DNA of 64,000 bases from Salinibacter altiplanensis. Its GTDB lineage: Bacteria > Bacteroidota > Rhodothermia > Rhodothermales > Salinibacteraceae. Below the pieces are notes generated by a model. The model searched no databases. It saw nothing but the letters and a program-made list of their open reading frames with translations, and was not told where the DNA came from. This document shows positions 28,039 to 37,233 of this stretch, one piece after another; the first letter of the stretch is position 1, and each line of letters starts with the position of its first letter. Location of the stretch: contig NZ_NCQY01000004.1 of NCBI RefSeq assembly GCF_002894645.1, positions 62,001-126,000 of the forward strand. The letters are read 5' to 3'. Both the position numbers and the translations under genes were made by a program.

Positions 28039-28121
28039 TGGGCCGGGGAGGATTCGAACCTCCGAAGGCATAAGCCGGCAGATTTACAGTCTGCTGCGTT
28101 TGGCCACTTCGCTACCGACCC
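28039..28121 (-). tRNA. tRNA-Tyr (GTA)
   Basis: 83-nucleotide class II tRNA with a long variable arm, as expected for bacterial tRNA-Tyr. Acceptor GGGTCGG pairs with CCGGCCC (one G-U). The anticodon loop is CTGTAAA (GTA), and the T arm is GGAGG TTCGAAT CCTCC. It is the first gene of the minus-strand tRNA cluster. GTA-anticodon tRNAs are queuosine targets, relevant to the queuosine glycosyltransferase homologue at 62-63 kb. Confidence 0.95.
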
Positions 28122-28365
28122 GGGCACGCTGTTCGGCGTCGTTTCAGCCAGTTGGTCAGCCCGGCGTTGCGATTTCTCTTCTAGGTTCTGGCGGCGGAAA
28201 AGTTGCCCGGGAGGGGGGCGAATTTCAAATGAAGAGACCCGATCCCCCTCTCAAGGCTCGTCTGGCCCCTTCGTCCCCATTCGCGCTCCGACGAACTCCG
28301 CCTCCGGCAAATGGTTGGAGCTGCCAACTCTCCACACCGCCGTTCCGGATTGATCCCCCTTGCGC

Positions 28366-29418
28366 ATGAGCCTCATCGCGCTGATCCTGGCCTACGCGGG
28401 CCTCGCGATTGTGTCGACCGTTCTCGTTTGGAAGGGTAGCGAACTGCTCGAGTCATCCACCGAGAAGCTGTCGGGGTACTACCAGCTTCCCCCGCTGGTG
28501 CAGGGATCTGTTGTGTTGGCGGTCGGGTCGAGCTTCCCCGAGCTTTCCACGGCCGTGTTGTCCCCGGCCCTGCACGGCGATTTTGAGCTTGGGGTTGCGG
28601 CCGTCGTGGGCTCTGCCCTCTTCAACATCTTGATGATTCCGGCCCTGGCGGGCCTGTGGGCGGAGGAGCGGCTGGAGTCGACCCGCGACCTCGTCTACAA
28701 GGAGACCCAGTTTTACCTCATTTCGATTGTCGTCCTCCTGCTGGTGTTCTCCTTCGCCGTGATCTACAATCCCCTTCCGGGAGAGCCAGGGGCCCAGACG
28801 GGAGGCATGACGCGAGGTTTGGCCCTGCTTCCCCTTGCGCTCTACGCCGTGTATGTGTATTTGCAATACCAGGACGCGAGGGACTATGACCCCGAGGCGC
28901 CCCCAATGGACATTCACCTTCCAAAACAGGCCGCACGGCTCGTGGGGTCGCTGTTGATCATTCTCCTCGGCGTGGAGGGACTTATTCGCTCGGCCGTGGC
29001 ATTCGGCGAGCTCGGTGGCACCCCAAGCTTCCTGTGGGGCATCACGGTCGTCGCGGCCGGCACCTCGGTGCCGGATGCCTTCGTCAGCATCCGGGCGTCC
29101 CGGGCTGGCAATCCCGTCACGAGCGTGGCGAATGTGCTGGGCAGCAACATCTTCGACCTTCTCGTCTGCATCCCCGCCGGGGCCCTCGTCGCCGGCACAG
29201 TCGCCATCAACTATTCTGTGGGAATGCCGATGATGGGGGTGCTTTCGCTCGCCACCCTCATCGTTCTTCTCACGATGCGGTCCCAAATGGTTTTGACCGC
29301 ACCGGAGGCCTGGGGACTTATCACCCTGTACGTCGCGTTCGTCGTGTGGATGGGGGCCGAGACGGTTGGGGCTATCGACCTCATTCCGAACCTTCCACCG
29401 CCCACAGGCGCCTCATAG
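28366..29418 (+). CDS. CaCA-family calcium/sodium antiporter (YrbG-like)
   Basis: 350-residue inner-membrane cation exchanger with about ten membrane helices. Both alpha-repeats of the CaCA family are present: VGSSFPELSTAVLS to GSALFNILMIPAL (residues ~55-95) and AAGTSVPDAFVSIRASR to LGSNIFDLLVCIP (~228-268), each with the acidic ion-binding residue and the GS-N-F/I motif. It would exchange Ca2+ for Na+ or H+, plausible for a halophile. The ATG at 28366 is preferred over TTG at 28360. It converges on msrB. Confidence 0.92.
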   Translation: MSLIALILAYAGLAIVSTVLVWKGSELLESSTEKLSGYYQLPPLVQGSVVLAVGSSFPELSTAVLSPALHGDFELGVAAVVGSALFNILMIPALAGLWAEERLESTRDLVYKETQFYLISIVVLLLVFSFAVIYNPLPGEPGAQTGGMTRGLALLPLALYAVYVYLQYQDARDYDPEAPPMDIHLPKQAARLVGSLLIILLGVEGLIRSAVAFGELGGTPSFLWGITVVAAGTSVPDAFVSIRASRAGNPVTSVANVLGSNIFDLLVCIPAGALVAGTVAINYSVGMPMMGVLSLATLIVLLTMRSQMVLTAPEAWGLITLYVAFVVWMGAETVGAIDLIPNLPPPTGAS

Positions 29419-29462
29419 GCCCCACAGTTTTTCGCAGGGGTGCGTCCGAATGCGGATGCATG

Positions 29463-29864
29463 CTACTTTCCACTGAAGTCAAGGGCCGCGGAATTGATGC
29501 AGTACCGCTGTCCCGTGGGCTCCGGGCCGTCCTCGAAGACGTGCCCGAGGTGAGCCCCGCACTCATCACACACAGCCTCGGTCCGGCGCATCCCAAGGCT
29601 GTGATCAGTCGTCAGCTCGACATTGCCCTCCTCAACTACGTCATAGAAGCTGGGCCAGCCGCTGCCGGACTCAAACTTGGTGTCGGAGTCGAAGAGGGGT
29701 GTATCACAGACCACGCAGCGGTACAGGCCATCGCCCTTGTGGTCCCAGTATTTTCCGCTGAAGGGCTTCTCTGTGCCCGCCTCCTGGGTCACGTGGTATT
29801 GCTCCTCGGTCAGCTCGTCGCGGAGCGTGTCGTTCGACGGGCGGGATGGGTCGATTTCGGCCAT
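29463..29864 (-). CDS. msrB: Peptide-methionine (R)-S-oxide reductase MsrB
   Basis: 133-residue enzyme that reduces the R-epimer of methionine sulfoxide. The zinc-binding pairs are CVVC and CDEC, the substrate motif SGSGWPSFY is intact, and the catalytic cysteine lies in RYCINSAAL. Length and organisation are standard. It starts 54 bases downstream of ftsH on the same strand, so the two may share a transcript. The S-epimer enzyme MsrA is encoded separately at 60.4 kb. Confidence 0.96.
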   Translation of the reverse strand: MAEIDPSRPSNDTLRDELTEEQYHVTQEAGTEKPFSGKYWDHKGDGLYRCVVCDTPLFDSDTKFESGSGWPSFYDVVEEGNVELTTDHSLGMRRTEAVCDECGAHLGHVFEDGPEPTGQRYCINSAALDFSGK

Positions 29865-29918
29865 GGTGGAGCTTCTCTTTTGACAATTGCTCTGGAGAGG
29901 CCGCTGTAGGCCTCGGCT

Positions 29919-31964
29919 TCAAGAGGCGTCGCTCGGGCCCGAGGCCCGACTTTCCTCCGCCGACTCGTCTTCTTCGGTCACCTCGGTCTCGTCGGGCGTG
30001 TGCTCGTCCGCCGACCCGTTCTCCTCGGCCGCAACCTCTCCATTGGTCGTCGGCATGTGACCGATCTCGTCGGCATCTCCGTTCATGAGCTTAAGCACAT
30101 CTTTTCCGGGCACCTCTTCCCGCTGGATGAGCATCTCAGCCAACTGATCGAAGGCCTCGTGGTGCTCGTTCAGGGTGTCGACGGCACGCTGAAAGGCATC
30201 TTCGGAGATGCGACGGATCTCCTCATCCACCTCACGGGCCGTCACCTCACTGTATTCGCGCCCTTTGGCAATCTCATCCCCGAGAAACACGTTTCCTTGG
30301 TCTTCGCCCAGGGAGATGTGCTTAAACTGGTCGCCCATGCCCCAGTCAAGAACCATCTTTCGTGCCATCTTGCGGACCTGCTTCAGGTCATTTTCGGCCC
30401 CGCTGGTCGCGGTGTCGAAGATCAGTTCCTCCGCGGCACGCCCCCCCATGATCACGGCCAGGCGGTCCAGGATGTAGTCGAGCCGGTAGAGATACTTGTC
30501 CTTCTCCGGCAACTGCTGGGTGACGCCCATGGCCTTGCCCCGAGGAACAATGGTCACCTTGTGCACCGGGTCCGCGTTGGGAAGGGCCGCCCCGACGATG
30601 GCGTGCCCGGCCTCATGGTAGGCCAGTAGCCGCTTCTCCTCGTCGTCCAGCACAAGGCCATCGCGCTTGAGGCCCATCATGACCTTGTCTCGCGCTTGCT
30701 CGATGTCGCTGTACCGAATGGCGTCGTGTCCGTGGCGACCGGCCAGAAGCGCCGCCTCGTTGAGAAGATTTTCGAGGTCGGCCCCACTGAACCCGGGCGT
30801 GCTCCGGGCAATCTCGTCCAGGTCCACGTCGTCACTCATCGGCTTGTCCCGCGCGTGGATTTTCAGGATCTCGTGGCGGGACTGCTTCGTGGGCAGGTCG
30901 ACGGTGATCTGTCGGTCGAAGCGGCCGGGCCGCGTGAGGGCCGAGTCGAGGATGTCGGGCCGGTTTGTGGCCGCCATCACGATCACCCCTTCATTCTCCT
31001 CGAAGCCGTCTAGCTCCGACAACAGCTGGTTGAGGGTCTGCTCCCGCTCGTCGTTGCCCCCGCCAAGGCCCGCCCCTCGCTTGCGCCCGATGGAGTCCAG
31101 CTCGTCGATGAAAATGATGGCCGGGGATGTTTCTTTCGCCTCGCTGAACATGTCGCGGACACGGGAGGCCCCGACGCCCACAAACATTTCCATGAAGTCG
31201 GACCCCGACACGCTAAAGAACGGGGCATTCGCCTCCCCGGCCACTGCACGAGCGAGGAGCGTCTTGCCGGTTCCCGGCGGGCCCACCAGAAGGACGCCCT
31301 TCGGCACCTTGCCCCCGAGCCCCTCAAAGCGCTTCGGATTCTTCAGGAACTTGATGATCTCGCGGAGCTCCTCCTTTGCACTGTCGGCACCGGCCACGTC
31401 GTCGAACGTGGTGTCTTCCTCGTCCTTGTCGTACAGCTCCGCCTTGCTCTGCCGGACCGAGAAGAGGCCCTGGCCCTGCGACTGCATGCGGCGGAGGAAA
31501 ATATACCCCACGCCGAACAAGAGGAGGACGGGCAAAAGCCCCATGATGACCAACCCCCACGGAAAGGTGCTCTCGGGCTTCGTCATCACGTTCACCCCCT
31601 GCGTCTCGAGCAGGTCCATGAGCTGCTCATCACCGAAGGAGGGCAGGTAGGTCACGAAGTTCTCATACTCCACCGAATTCCCCTGTTCGGTCCGGGTGGC
31701 CTGAGACTTCAGTGTGCCGTTGATGGTGTTGCCCTCCACCTCCACGCGCTCCACGTTCTCTTGGCTCAGTTGCGTGCGGAACTCGCTGTAGCTAATGCGC
31801 TCGCCCCCGGACGGCCCCATGCCCCAGTAGCTGTAGGCCCATAGGGCCAGCAGCGTCCCGGCAATGACCCAAATGATGAGACGCCCTCGGCCCGTTCCCG
31901 AGGATCCCCCACCGGGCAATCCGGATCCGTTCTGGTTGTCATTCTGAGAAGTTTGGTCAGCCAC
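29919..31964 (-). CDS. ftsH: ATP-dependent zinc metalloprotease FtsH
   Basis: 681-residue membrane-anchored AAA+ protease for quality control of membrane and unstable cytoplasmic proteins. It has an N-terminal TM (residues ~28-47), a ~90-residue periplasmic domain and a second TM (~136-157). The AAA module carries Walker A GPPGTGKT (228-235), Walker [10 protein letters not shown] and SRH motifs near [17 protein letters not shown]. The zinc site is HEAGH (450-454). The N-terminal ~27 residues and C-terminal ~60 residues are disordered and acidic or polar. It is divergent from the acetyl-CoA synthetase-like gene. Confidence 0.97.
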   Translation of the reverse strand: MADQTSQNDNQNGSGLPGGGSSGTGRGRLIIWVIAGTLLALWAYSYWGMGPSGGERISYSEFRTQLSQENVERVEVEGNTINGTLKSQATRTEQGNSVEYENFVTYLPSFGDEQLMDLLETQGVNVMTKPESTFPWGLVIMGLLPVLLLFGVGYIFLRRMQSQGQGLFSVRQSKAELYDKDEEDTTFDDVAGADSAKEELREIIKFLKNPKRFEGLGGKVPKGVLLVGPPGTGKTLLARAVAGEANAPFFSVSGSDFMEMFVGVGASRVRDMFSEAKETSPAIIFIDELDSIGRKRGAGLGGGNDEREQTLNQLLSELDGFEENEGVIVMAATNRPDILDSALTRPGRFDRQITVDLPTKQSRHEILKIHARDKPMSDDVDLDEIARSTPGFSGADLENLLNEAALLAGRHGHDAIRYSDIEQARDKVMMGLKRDGLVLDDEEKRLLAYHEAGHAIVGAALPNADPVHKVTIVPRGKAMGVTQQLPEKDKYLYRLDYILDRLAVIMGGRAAEELIFDTATSGAENDLKQVRKMARKMVLDWGMGDQFKHISLGEDQGNVFLGDEIAKGREYSEVTAREVDEEIRRISEDAFQRAVDTLNEHHEAFDQLAEMLIQREEVPGKDVLKLMNGDADEIGHMPTTNGEVAAEENGSADEHTPDETEVTEEDESAEESRASGPSDAS

Positions 31965-32256
31965 GTCGACTCAGTCAATTAGGAATGGTCATCGAGGGCA
32001 CTCCGGCCCGAGGACGTTGCCCGAAACGCGGAGGGAAACCCGAAACATCAAGCAGGCCCTCATACACCCGTCAACACGAATTGTGTCCCACCACGAGCCC
32101 GAAGCGAATGTTCTTTCATACAAAGAATGTACGTTACACAGACGTTTCGGGGTTGGATCCGAGCGTGTCGGTTGCTTCTGTTCCGTGGTCTGGATTATTG
32201 TGTAAGCCCTTTCACCTCCAACGCTCTTTTCTTCACTCCCTCCCTCTTTCCTCCTC

Positions 32257-34236
32257 ATGCCCACCGACATGTCGCCCTCCCCCGACTCTTTCCCGTTCGG
32301 CCAGGACGTGGTGTGGACCCCCGACCCAGACGTCGTCGCCGATGCCAACCTGCGGCAGTTCATGGATCGGCATGACCTGGCGGACCTCCCGGCCCTCCGA
32401 ACGCGGGCCGCCGCGGACGCGGCCTGGTTCTGGGAGGCCGTGCTCGACGACCTGGGCATTGAGTTCTACGACCCCTACGACCAGATTGTCGACCTCTCGG
32501 AGGGCATCGAGCGCCCCACCTGGTGCGTGAACGGGAAAATGAACATTGTTCACAACCTGCTCGACAAGTGGCAGGGCACCCCTGTGGAGAGCCGCACGGC
32601 CCTCCGCTGGGAGGGCGAGGACGGAACGACCGAGCATTTGACGTACGGCGAGCTTCACCAGCGGGTTTGTCGCTGTGCGAACGCGCTGCGGGCCCTGGGG
32701 CTCGGGACGGGCGACCGGATTGGGCTGTACATGCCCATGACCCCCAAAATTGTCGTTGCGTTCCTGGCAATCACGAAAATCGGCGGGGTACTGCTTCCTC
32801 TGTTTAGCGGATACGGGGTCGGCGCCCTGGTGACCCGCCTCCAAGGGGCCGAGGCGAAAGCCCTCTTCACCGCCGACGGCTTCGCGCGCCGGGGCCGCCC
32901 CATCGACATGAAAGGAACCGCGGACGAGGCAGTCCAGCAGTGCCCCTCCGTCGAACACGTCATCGTCCACCGGCACCTCGGGCGCGACACTCCGCCCATG
33001 ACGACCGGACGTGACCATTTCTGGGGCGATTTCGTAGCGGGGCACAGCCCGGAGGCCCGTACGGCCCGCACCGACGCCGAGGACCCGGTCATGGTCATCT
33101 ATACCAGCGGCACCACCGGACCGCCGAAGGGGACGGTGCACACCCACTGCGGCTTTCCCATCAAGGGTGCGCAAGACATGTATCACCCGATGGACCTGAA
33201 GCCGGGCGAGACGATGTACTGGATGAGCGACATGGGATGGATGATGGGGCCGTGGCTCGTCTTCGGCACGCTGACGGTGGGGGCCACCATGGTGCTTTAC
33301 GACGGGGCCCCCGACCACCCCGACCCCGGACGCCTCTGGCGAATGGTGGACGACCACGAGGTCACCCATCTCGGCGTCTCGCCCACCCTCATTCGCGCCC
33401 TCAAGACCCACGGCGACGCGCCCGTGGAGGCGGCCGACCGGTCGAGCCTGCGCGCCATCGGCTCTACCGGCAGTCCCTGGGACCCCGAGTCCTGGTCGTG
33501 GTGCTTTGAGACCGTGCTCGACGGCGAGAAGCCAATCCTCAACTACTCCGGCGGCACCGAGATCTCCGGCGGGATCCTCTGCGGCAACTTCTTAGAGCCC
33601 CTTAAGCCGGCCGCGTTTTCCGGCCCCGTCCCCGGCATGGACGCCGACGTGGTGGACGAGGCCGGCACACCGGTCCGGGAAGCGGTTGGGGAGCTCGTCC
33701 TGCAAGAACCCTGGATCGGCATGACGCGCGGCTTCTGGGGCGACGACGACCGCTACCACGACGCCTACTGGGACCGGTTCGACGACACGTGGGTGCACGG
33801 CGACTTTGCGGCCGTCGACGAAGATGGGCTCTGGTACATCCTGGGGCGCTCGGACGACACGATCAACGTGGCCGGCAAGCGCCTGGGCCCGGCCGAGATT
33901 GAATCGCTTCTGAATGCCCACGAGGCCGTCGCCGAGAGCGCCGCGATCGGCGTGCCGCACGACGTGAAGGGCTCCGAGATCGTCGCGTTCGTGGTGCTGA
34001 AGACGGGGCCCGACGAAACCGATGCCCTCCGCAAGGAACTGATGCAGGTCGTCGTGGACGAGATGGGCAAGCCCCTGAAGCCGCGTGAGATTCTCTTTGC
34101 CGACGCCCTGCCCAAGACGCGCAACGCTAAGGTCATGCGGCGCATAATTCAGACGGCGTACCTGGGCGAAGAGCTCGGCGATACGTCAAGCCTGGAAGAC
34201 CCGACCACCATCGACGCCATCCAGGACGCGCGGTAG
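32257..34236 (+). CDS. Acetyl-CoA synthetase-like AMP-forming acyl-CoA ligase
   Basis: 659-residue adenylating enzyme, closest in layout to acetyl/propionyl-CoA synthetases. The AMP-binding P-loop is YTSGTTGPPKGTVHTH, followed by LNYSGGTEISGG. The hinge and A8 region is WYILGRSDDTINVAGKRLGP, and the C-terminal catalytic lysine lies in PKTRNAKVMRR. An N-terminal ACAS-type extension (WFWEAVLDDLGIEFYDPYDQ) is present. It would activate a short-chain acid with ATP and CoA. Exact substrate is not determined: the NCWD-type acetate pocket is not obvious, so propionate or another acid is possible. Divergent from ftsH. Confidence 0.9.
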   Translation: MPTDMSPSPDSFPFGQDVVWTPDPDVVADANLRQFMDRHDLADLPALRTRAAADAAWFWEAVLDDLGIEFYDPYDQIVDLSEGIERPTWCVNGKMNIVHNLLDKWQGTPVESRTALRWEGEDGTTEHLTYGELHQRVCRCANALRALGLGTGDRIGLYMPMTPKIVVAFLAITKIGGVLLPLFSGYGVGALVTRLQGAEAKALFTADGFARRGRPIDMKGTADEAVQQCPSVEHVIVHRHLGRDTPPMTTGRDHFWGDFVAGHSPEARTARTDAEDPVMVIYTSGTTGPPKGTVHTHCGFPIKGAQDMYHPMDLKPGETMYWMSDMGWMMGPWLVFGTLTVGATMVLYDGAPDHPDPGRLWRMVDDHEVTHLGVSPTLIRALKTHGDAPVEAADRSSLRAIGSTGSPWDPESWSWCFETVLDGEKPILNYSGGTEISGGILCGNFLEPLKPAAFSGPVPGMDADVVDEAGTPVREAVGELVLQEPWIGMTRGFWGDDDRYHDAYWDRFDDTWVHGDFAAVDEDGLWYILGRSDDTINVAGKRLGPAEIESLLNAHEAVAESAAIGVPHDVKGSEIVAFVVLKTGPDETDALRKELMQVVVDEMGKPLKPREILFADALPKTRNAKVMRRIIQTAYLGEELGDTSSLEDPTTIDAIQDAR

Positions 34237-34342
34237 AAAGCCCTCTCTTGTCCTTTTCTCCATTTTTCTCACAAACAAACATTCGTCCTTCTCCACCATA
34301 CATTTGACTGGCCATGTGAAGGAACGAGACTCCCAGTACACC

Positions 34343-35088
34343 ATGTGGGCACGTCTCGCTGCGGTTCTATTCGTCTTGGTGTATGTGCCTGGTGCCGCGC
34401 CAGGGCCGTCCACCGGCATCATTGAAGGAAACGTGCTCGAGGCCGGCTCGAACGTGCCCCTGCCCCGCACTCACGTCTTCGTGGTGGAGTCGATGCAGGG
34501 ACCGTGACCGATTCGACCGGACGCTTCCGGCTAGAGGGCGTCCGTCCGGGCCCGAAGCGGCTGTACGTATCGCGGGTGGGACACGAGCAGCGCTCCCTCT
34601 CCCTCCATCCGTCTCTCAATCCCCTCTCGGTGGTGACCGTGCGCCTCCGCACCGAGGTGCTTTCCTCTCCCCCGGTCACGGTCTCCGCAGAACGGGACGA
34701 GGAGTGGTACGAGCACCTGGGTCATTTCAGGCGTCTCTTTATCGGGGGCTCGGATCAGGCGGAACAGTGCACGCTCGTGAACCCCGAGGTCCTGCGATTC
34801 GACGACAAGTGATGGGGCCGGTTCGAAGCGTGGGCCCAAAAGCCAGTCATCATCGAAAACCGGGCCTTGGGCTACCGTGTTACCTACTTCCTGAAAGAGT
34901 TCGAGGAGCGAGGGTCCGTGGTGCGGTGGGACGGCGAGCCGCTCTTCAATCCTCTCACGCCGCGGGACTCCACGGAAGCCGCCCGGTGGCAACGAAACCG
35001 CCTGGAAGCCTGTCGGGACTCGCTCCGCCACTTCCTCCGCGCCCTCATGGCCGAGCGCCTGCCCCGCGAGTACGAGCCGCCGAGGTAG
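34343..35088 (+). pseudogene. Disrupted secreted protein with carboxypeptidase-like regulatory domain
   Basis: Three collinear open pieces form one gene. ATG 34343 starts a signal peptide (LAAVLFVLVYVPGAAPG) and the first half of a carboxypeptidase-regulatory beta-sandwich (IIEGNVLEAGSNVPLPRTHV). At the GGG run 34498-34500 the frame shifts: one extra G would join VVESMQ to GTVTDSTGRFRLEGV. The second piece continues to a TGA at 34810-34812, after which the same frame stays open (WGRFEAWAQKPVIIENRALG) to 35088. Two independent lesions make a pseudogene more likely than a single sequencing error. Related intact proteins are usually small exported Bacteroidota proteins of unknown role. Convergent with the YraN gene. 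Confidence 0.85.
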
Positions 35089-35101
35089 CCCGACCGGCCG
35101 T

Positions 35102-35470
35102 TCATCCGCCCCAAAAGGCGTTTTCGTAGTGGTGGACCTCCGGCGCCCCGTTGGTCAGCATGACCGTCACGACGTCGAATCGGGCCGGGGCCCCTTCTGA
35201 CTCGTGCTCGTGAAGGTATCCCCGCGCCACGTGTTGGAGGGCCTCTCGTTTCTTCTCGGTGATCGACGCTTCCGGCGCCCCAAATCCCGTCCCGCTCCGG
35301 GTCTTCACCTCCACAAAAACGTACTCCTCCGCGCCGGTCTGTCGACACACCAGGTCCACCTCGTTGCGTTCGTGCCGGTAGTTGCGCTCCAAAATCTCAT
35401 AGCCTGCCTCGTCGAGCCGAATGGCGGCGATGTCTTCCCCGCGGTTCCCGATGTCGTTGGTCGTTGCCAT
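35102..35470 (-). CDS. YraN / UPF0102 family endonuclease-like protein
   Basis: 122-residue protein with the UPF0102 restriction-endonuclease-like fold. It begins [20 protein letters not shown] and has the conserved nuclease-type residues in NEVDLVCRQ and FVEVKTRSG (D-E-x-K arrangement). The C-terminal part with RFDVVTV is normal. Its cellular role is not established, although the family often neighbours rnhB or comM. Here it follows the GbsR/MarR regulator by 21 bases, so the two are likely co-transcribed. Confidence 0.92.
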   Translation of the reverse strand: MATTNDIGNRGEDIAAIRLDEAGYEILERNYRHERNEVDLVCRQTGAEEYVFVEVKTRSGTGFGAPEASITEKKREALQHVARGYLHEHESEGAPARFDVVTVMLTNGAPEVHHYENAFWGG

Positions 35471-35491
35471 GGCGGGCAGGGGAGAGTTCCG

Positions 35492-36130
35492 TCAGGATGG
35501 GTCGGAAGAGTCGACAGAGGAGGCAGTGCTCTCGGACTCGCCCAGCCGGCGCGCCACGGTGAGCAGCTGCTCGATCTGTTCGGTGTCCCTGTTGCGGACG
35601 AGCGGCAGGAGGGCCTCGGAGACGCCTTCGAGCACGTTCAGGAGGCCGATGAGGTTGGTGAAGCGTTGGTGGAGCGCCCGCTCGGTGTCCGGATGGTCCT
35701 CGATGGATTCGCCGGCCTCGACTAGCAGATCAGCGCACTCTTGAAGGCGCGACCGGACGGGATGCACCTCTCGATGCTGACGTTCTTCGATGATACGGGC
35801 GGTAATCTGCCACACGTCGGTCTCCGCCCGGTAGTAGTCTTTGCGCGAGCCGGAACGGTGCGTTTTGTCCACGAGGTTCCAGTCGACGAGCGATCGCAGG
35901 TTCATGTTCGCGTTGCCCCGGCTCACACCCAGACACTCCATCACCTCGTCGGTGCTGAGGGGCCGCCCTGCGAAGTAGAGCAGCGCGTGGATCTTCGCCA
36001 TGGTGCGGCTGATCCCCCACGCAGATGCCATCTCCTCCCACAGGGCGACGAACCGGTCAAGAGCGTCCCCAGCCCTAGAGTTGTGGTCAAGGCTCAGCGG
36101 ATCCGGGCCAGCGGACTCAGGGGACGACAT
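35492..36130 (-). CDS. GbsR/MarR-family transcriptional regulator
   Basis: 212-residue winged-helix regulator. The DNA-binding part lies at residues ~25-95: WGISRTMAKIHALLYFAGRP, LSTDEVMECLGVSRGNANMN and LRSLVDWNLV. Then comes a KDYYRAETDVWQIT wing region and a C-terminal helical domain for dimerisation or ligand binding. Relatives (GbsR) control choline/glycine-betaine uptake, fitting a halophile, but no such transport gene is adjacent. I start at ATG 36130. The open frame continues far upstream but encodes basic, non-gene-like sequence. Confidence 0.88.
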   Translation of the reverse strand: MSSPESAGPDPLSLDHNSRAGDALDRFVALWEEMASAWGISRTMAKIHALLYFAGRPLSTDEVMECLGVSRGNANMNLRSLVDWNLVDKTHRSGSRKDYYRAETDVWQITARIIEERQHREVHPVRSRLQECADLLVEAGESIEDHPDTERALHQRFTNLIGLLNVLEGVSEALLPLVRNRDTEQIEQLLTVARRLGESESTASSVDSSDPS

Positions 36131-36177
36131 GGACGGAGGTGTGTTGTTGACTGCCGGCTTTTCGAAGAAAATGAACC

Positions 36178-36196
36178 GGAGTGAGGTACCAACTCC
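36178..36196. promoter_or_regulatory. Candidate autoregulatory operator
   Basis: An interrupted palindrome: GGAGT at 36178-36182 pairs with ACTCC at 36192-36196, around a central GGTACC. It lies ~48 bases upstream of the GbsR/MarR start and between that gene and the divergent SAM hydrolase gene, a typical place for a MarR-type operator. No second copy was seen. Confidence 0.3.
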
Positions 36197-36334
36197 TAAA
36201 TCCCTCCGAATTGTTTCTCTTCCGCGGGACAGGCCTACACATCGCGCCCCACGGTTCGTACACTCCTGCACGGTACGGATGTACCGCCCCGGCTGCCTCG
36301 TTGACGGAACACTTTCCCACGCCGCTCTAGGTCT

Positions 36335-37189
36335 ATGTCCGCCCCCACCCGGCCCTCCCCTCCCATTGTCACCCTCACGACGGATTTTGGCACGGAGGAT
36401 GCGTACGTGCCAGCGATGAAGGGAACGATGCTCTCCATCTGCTCGGACGTGCGGCTCGTGGACGTGACCCACGAGATCAGCCCACAGGACGTGATGGAGG
36501 CAGCCTTCGTGCTGCAGTCGGCCCGCCCCTACTTTCCGGACGGAACCGTGCACCTAGTGGTGGTGGACCCGGGGGTCGGCACTGAGCGACGCGCCGTGGC
36601 CCTTCGTGCCGAGGGACAGTGGTTCGTCGGCCCCGACAACGGAGTCTTCCCGCTCGTCCTGGATCAAGCGTCGCCGGAGGCCCTCGTGGAGCTTGACGAT
36701 CCTGCCTTCTGGCGGGAGACGTCGCCAAGCACGACGTTTCACGGCCGCGACATCTTCGCGCCCGCCGCAGCACACCTCGCCGACGGACGGTCCGTGGGCG
36801 CCCTCGGAACGTCCGTCGATGAGCTTGAGCCGCTCCGGTGGGCCCGGCCGTCCACCGGCCCCCAGACGGTGCAGGGCTGGGTGGTGCACGTGGATCACTT
36901 CGGCAACTGCATCACGAACATCCGGCGCTCCACCCTGGCCCAGGCCGCCGGTCTGGGGAATCCGGAGCCGCCGCTCGACGCCTTCCCGCCCCTCAAGACC
37001 TACGCGGGCAACACCACCCTACAGGCGCTCCATCCCACGTACGGGGCGGTCCCGGAGGGCGACCCGCTTCTGCTTTTTGGAAGCACTGGCTGCCTGGAAA
37101 TCGCCGCCAATGGGGGGAACGGCGCCGAGCTACTGGACATACGAAAGGGCGATTCCGTAAAAATTGTTCTTGAAGAACCATCCGAGTAG
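36335..37189 (+). CDS. SAM hydrolase (SAM hydroxide adenosyltransferase, DUF62)
   Basis: 284-residue member of the family containing SAM-dependent chlorinases, fluorinases and SAM hydrolases. N-terminal ITLTTDFG-like motif (VTLTTDFGTEDAYV), the Asp and Arg of VVVDPGVGTERRAVAL, FVGPDNGVF, and the His of FHGRDIFAPAAAHLA match the hydrolase triad described for archaeal and bacterial members. The fluorinase-specific insertion is absent as far as I can judge. It would split S-adenosylmethionine to adenosine and methionine; the physiological purpose is unclear. Divergent from the GbsR-type regulator. Confidence 0.92.
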   Translation: MSAPTRPSPPIVTLTTDFGTEDAYVPAMKGTMLSICSDVRLVDVTHEISPQDVMEAAFVLQSARPYFPDGTVHLVVVDPGVGTERRAVALRAEGQWFVGPDNGVFPLVLDQASPEALVELDDPAFWRETSPSTTFHGRDIFAPAAAHLADGRSVGALGTSVDELEPLRWARPSTGPQTVQGWVVHVDHFGNCITNIRRSTLAQAAGLGNPEPPLDAFPPLKTYAGNTTLQALHPTYGAVPEGDPLLLFGSTGCLEIAANGGNGAELLDIRKGDSVKIVLEEPSE

Positions 37190-37233
37190 TCCTGGTCTCG
37201 GGTGTGTTCTCTGCGCTTTCCCTCAGGCATCCC

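Noticed and set aside
32111-32127. Short inverted repeat TTCTTT/AAAGAA between ftsH and the acyl-CoA ligase gene, considered as a heat-shock operator
   Set aside because: It does not match CIRCE or other heat-shock operators I know, and a 6-bp AT repeat is common by chance.
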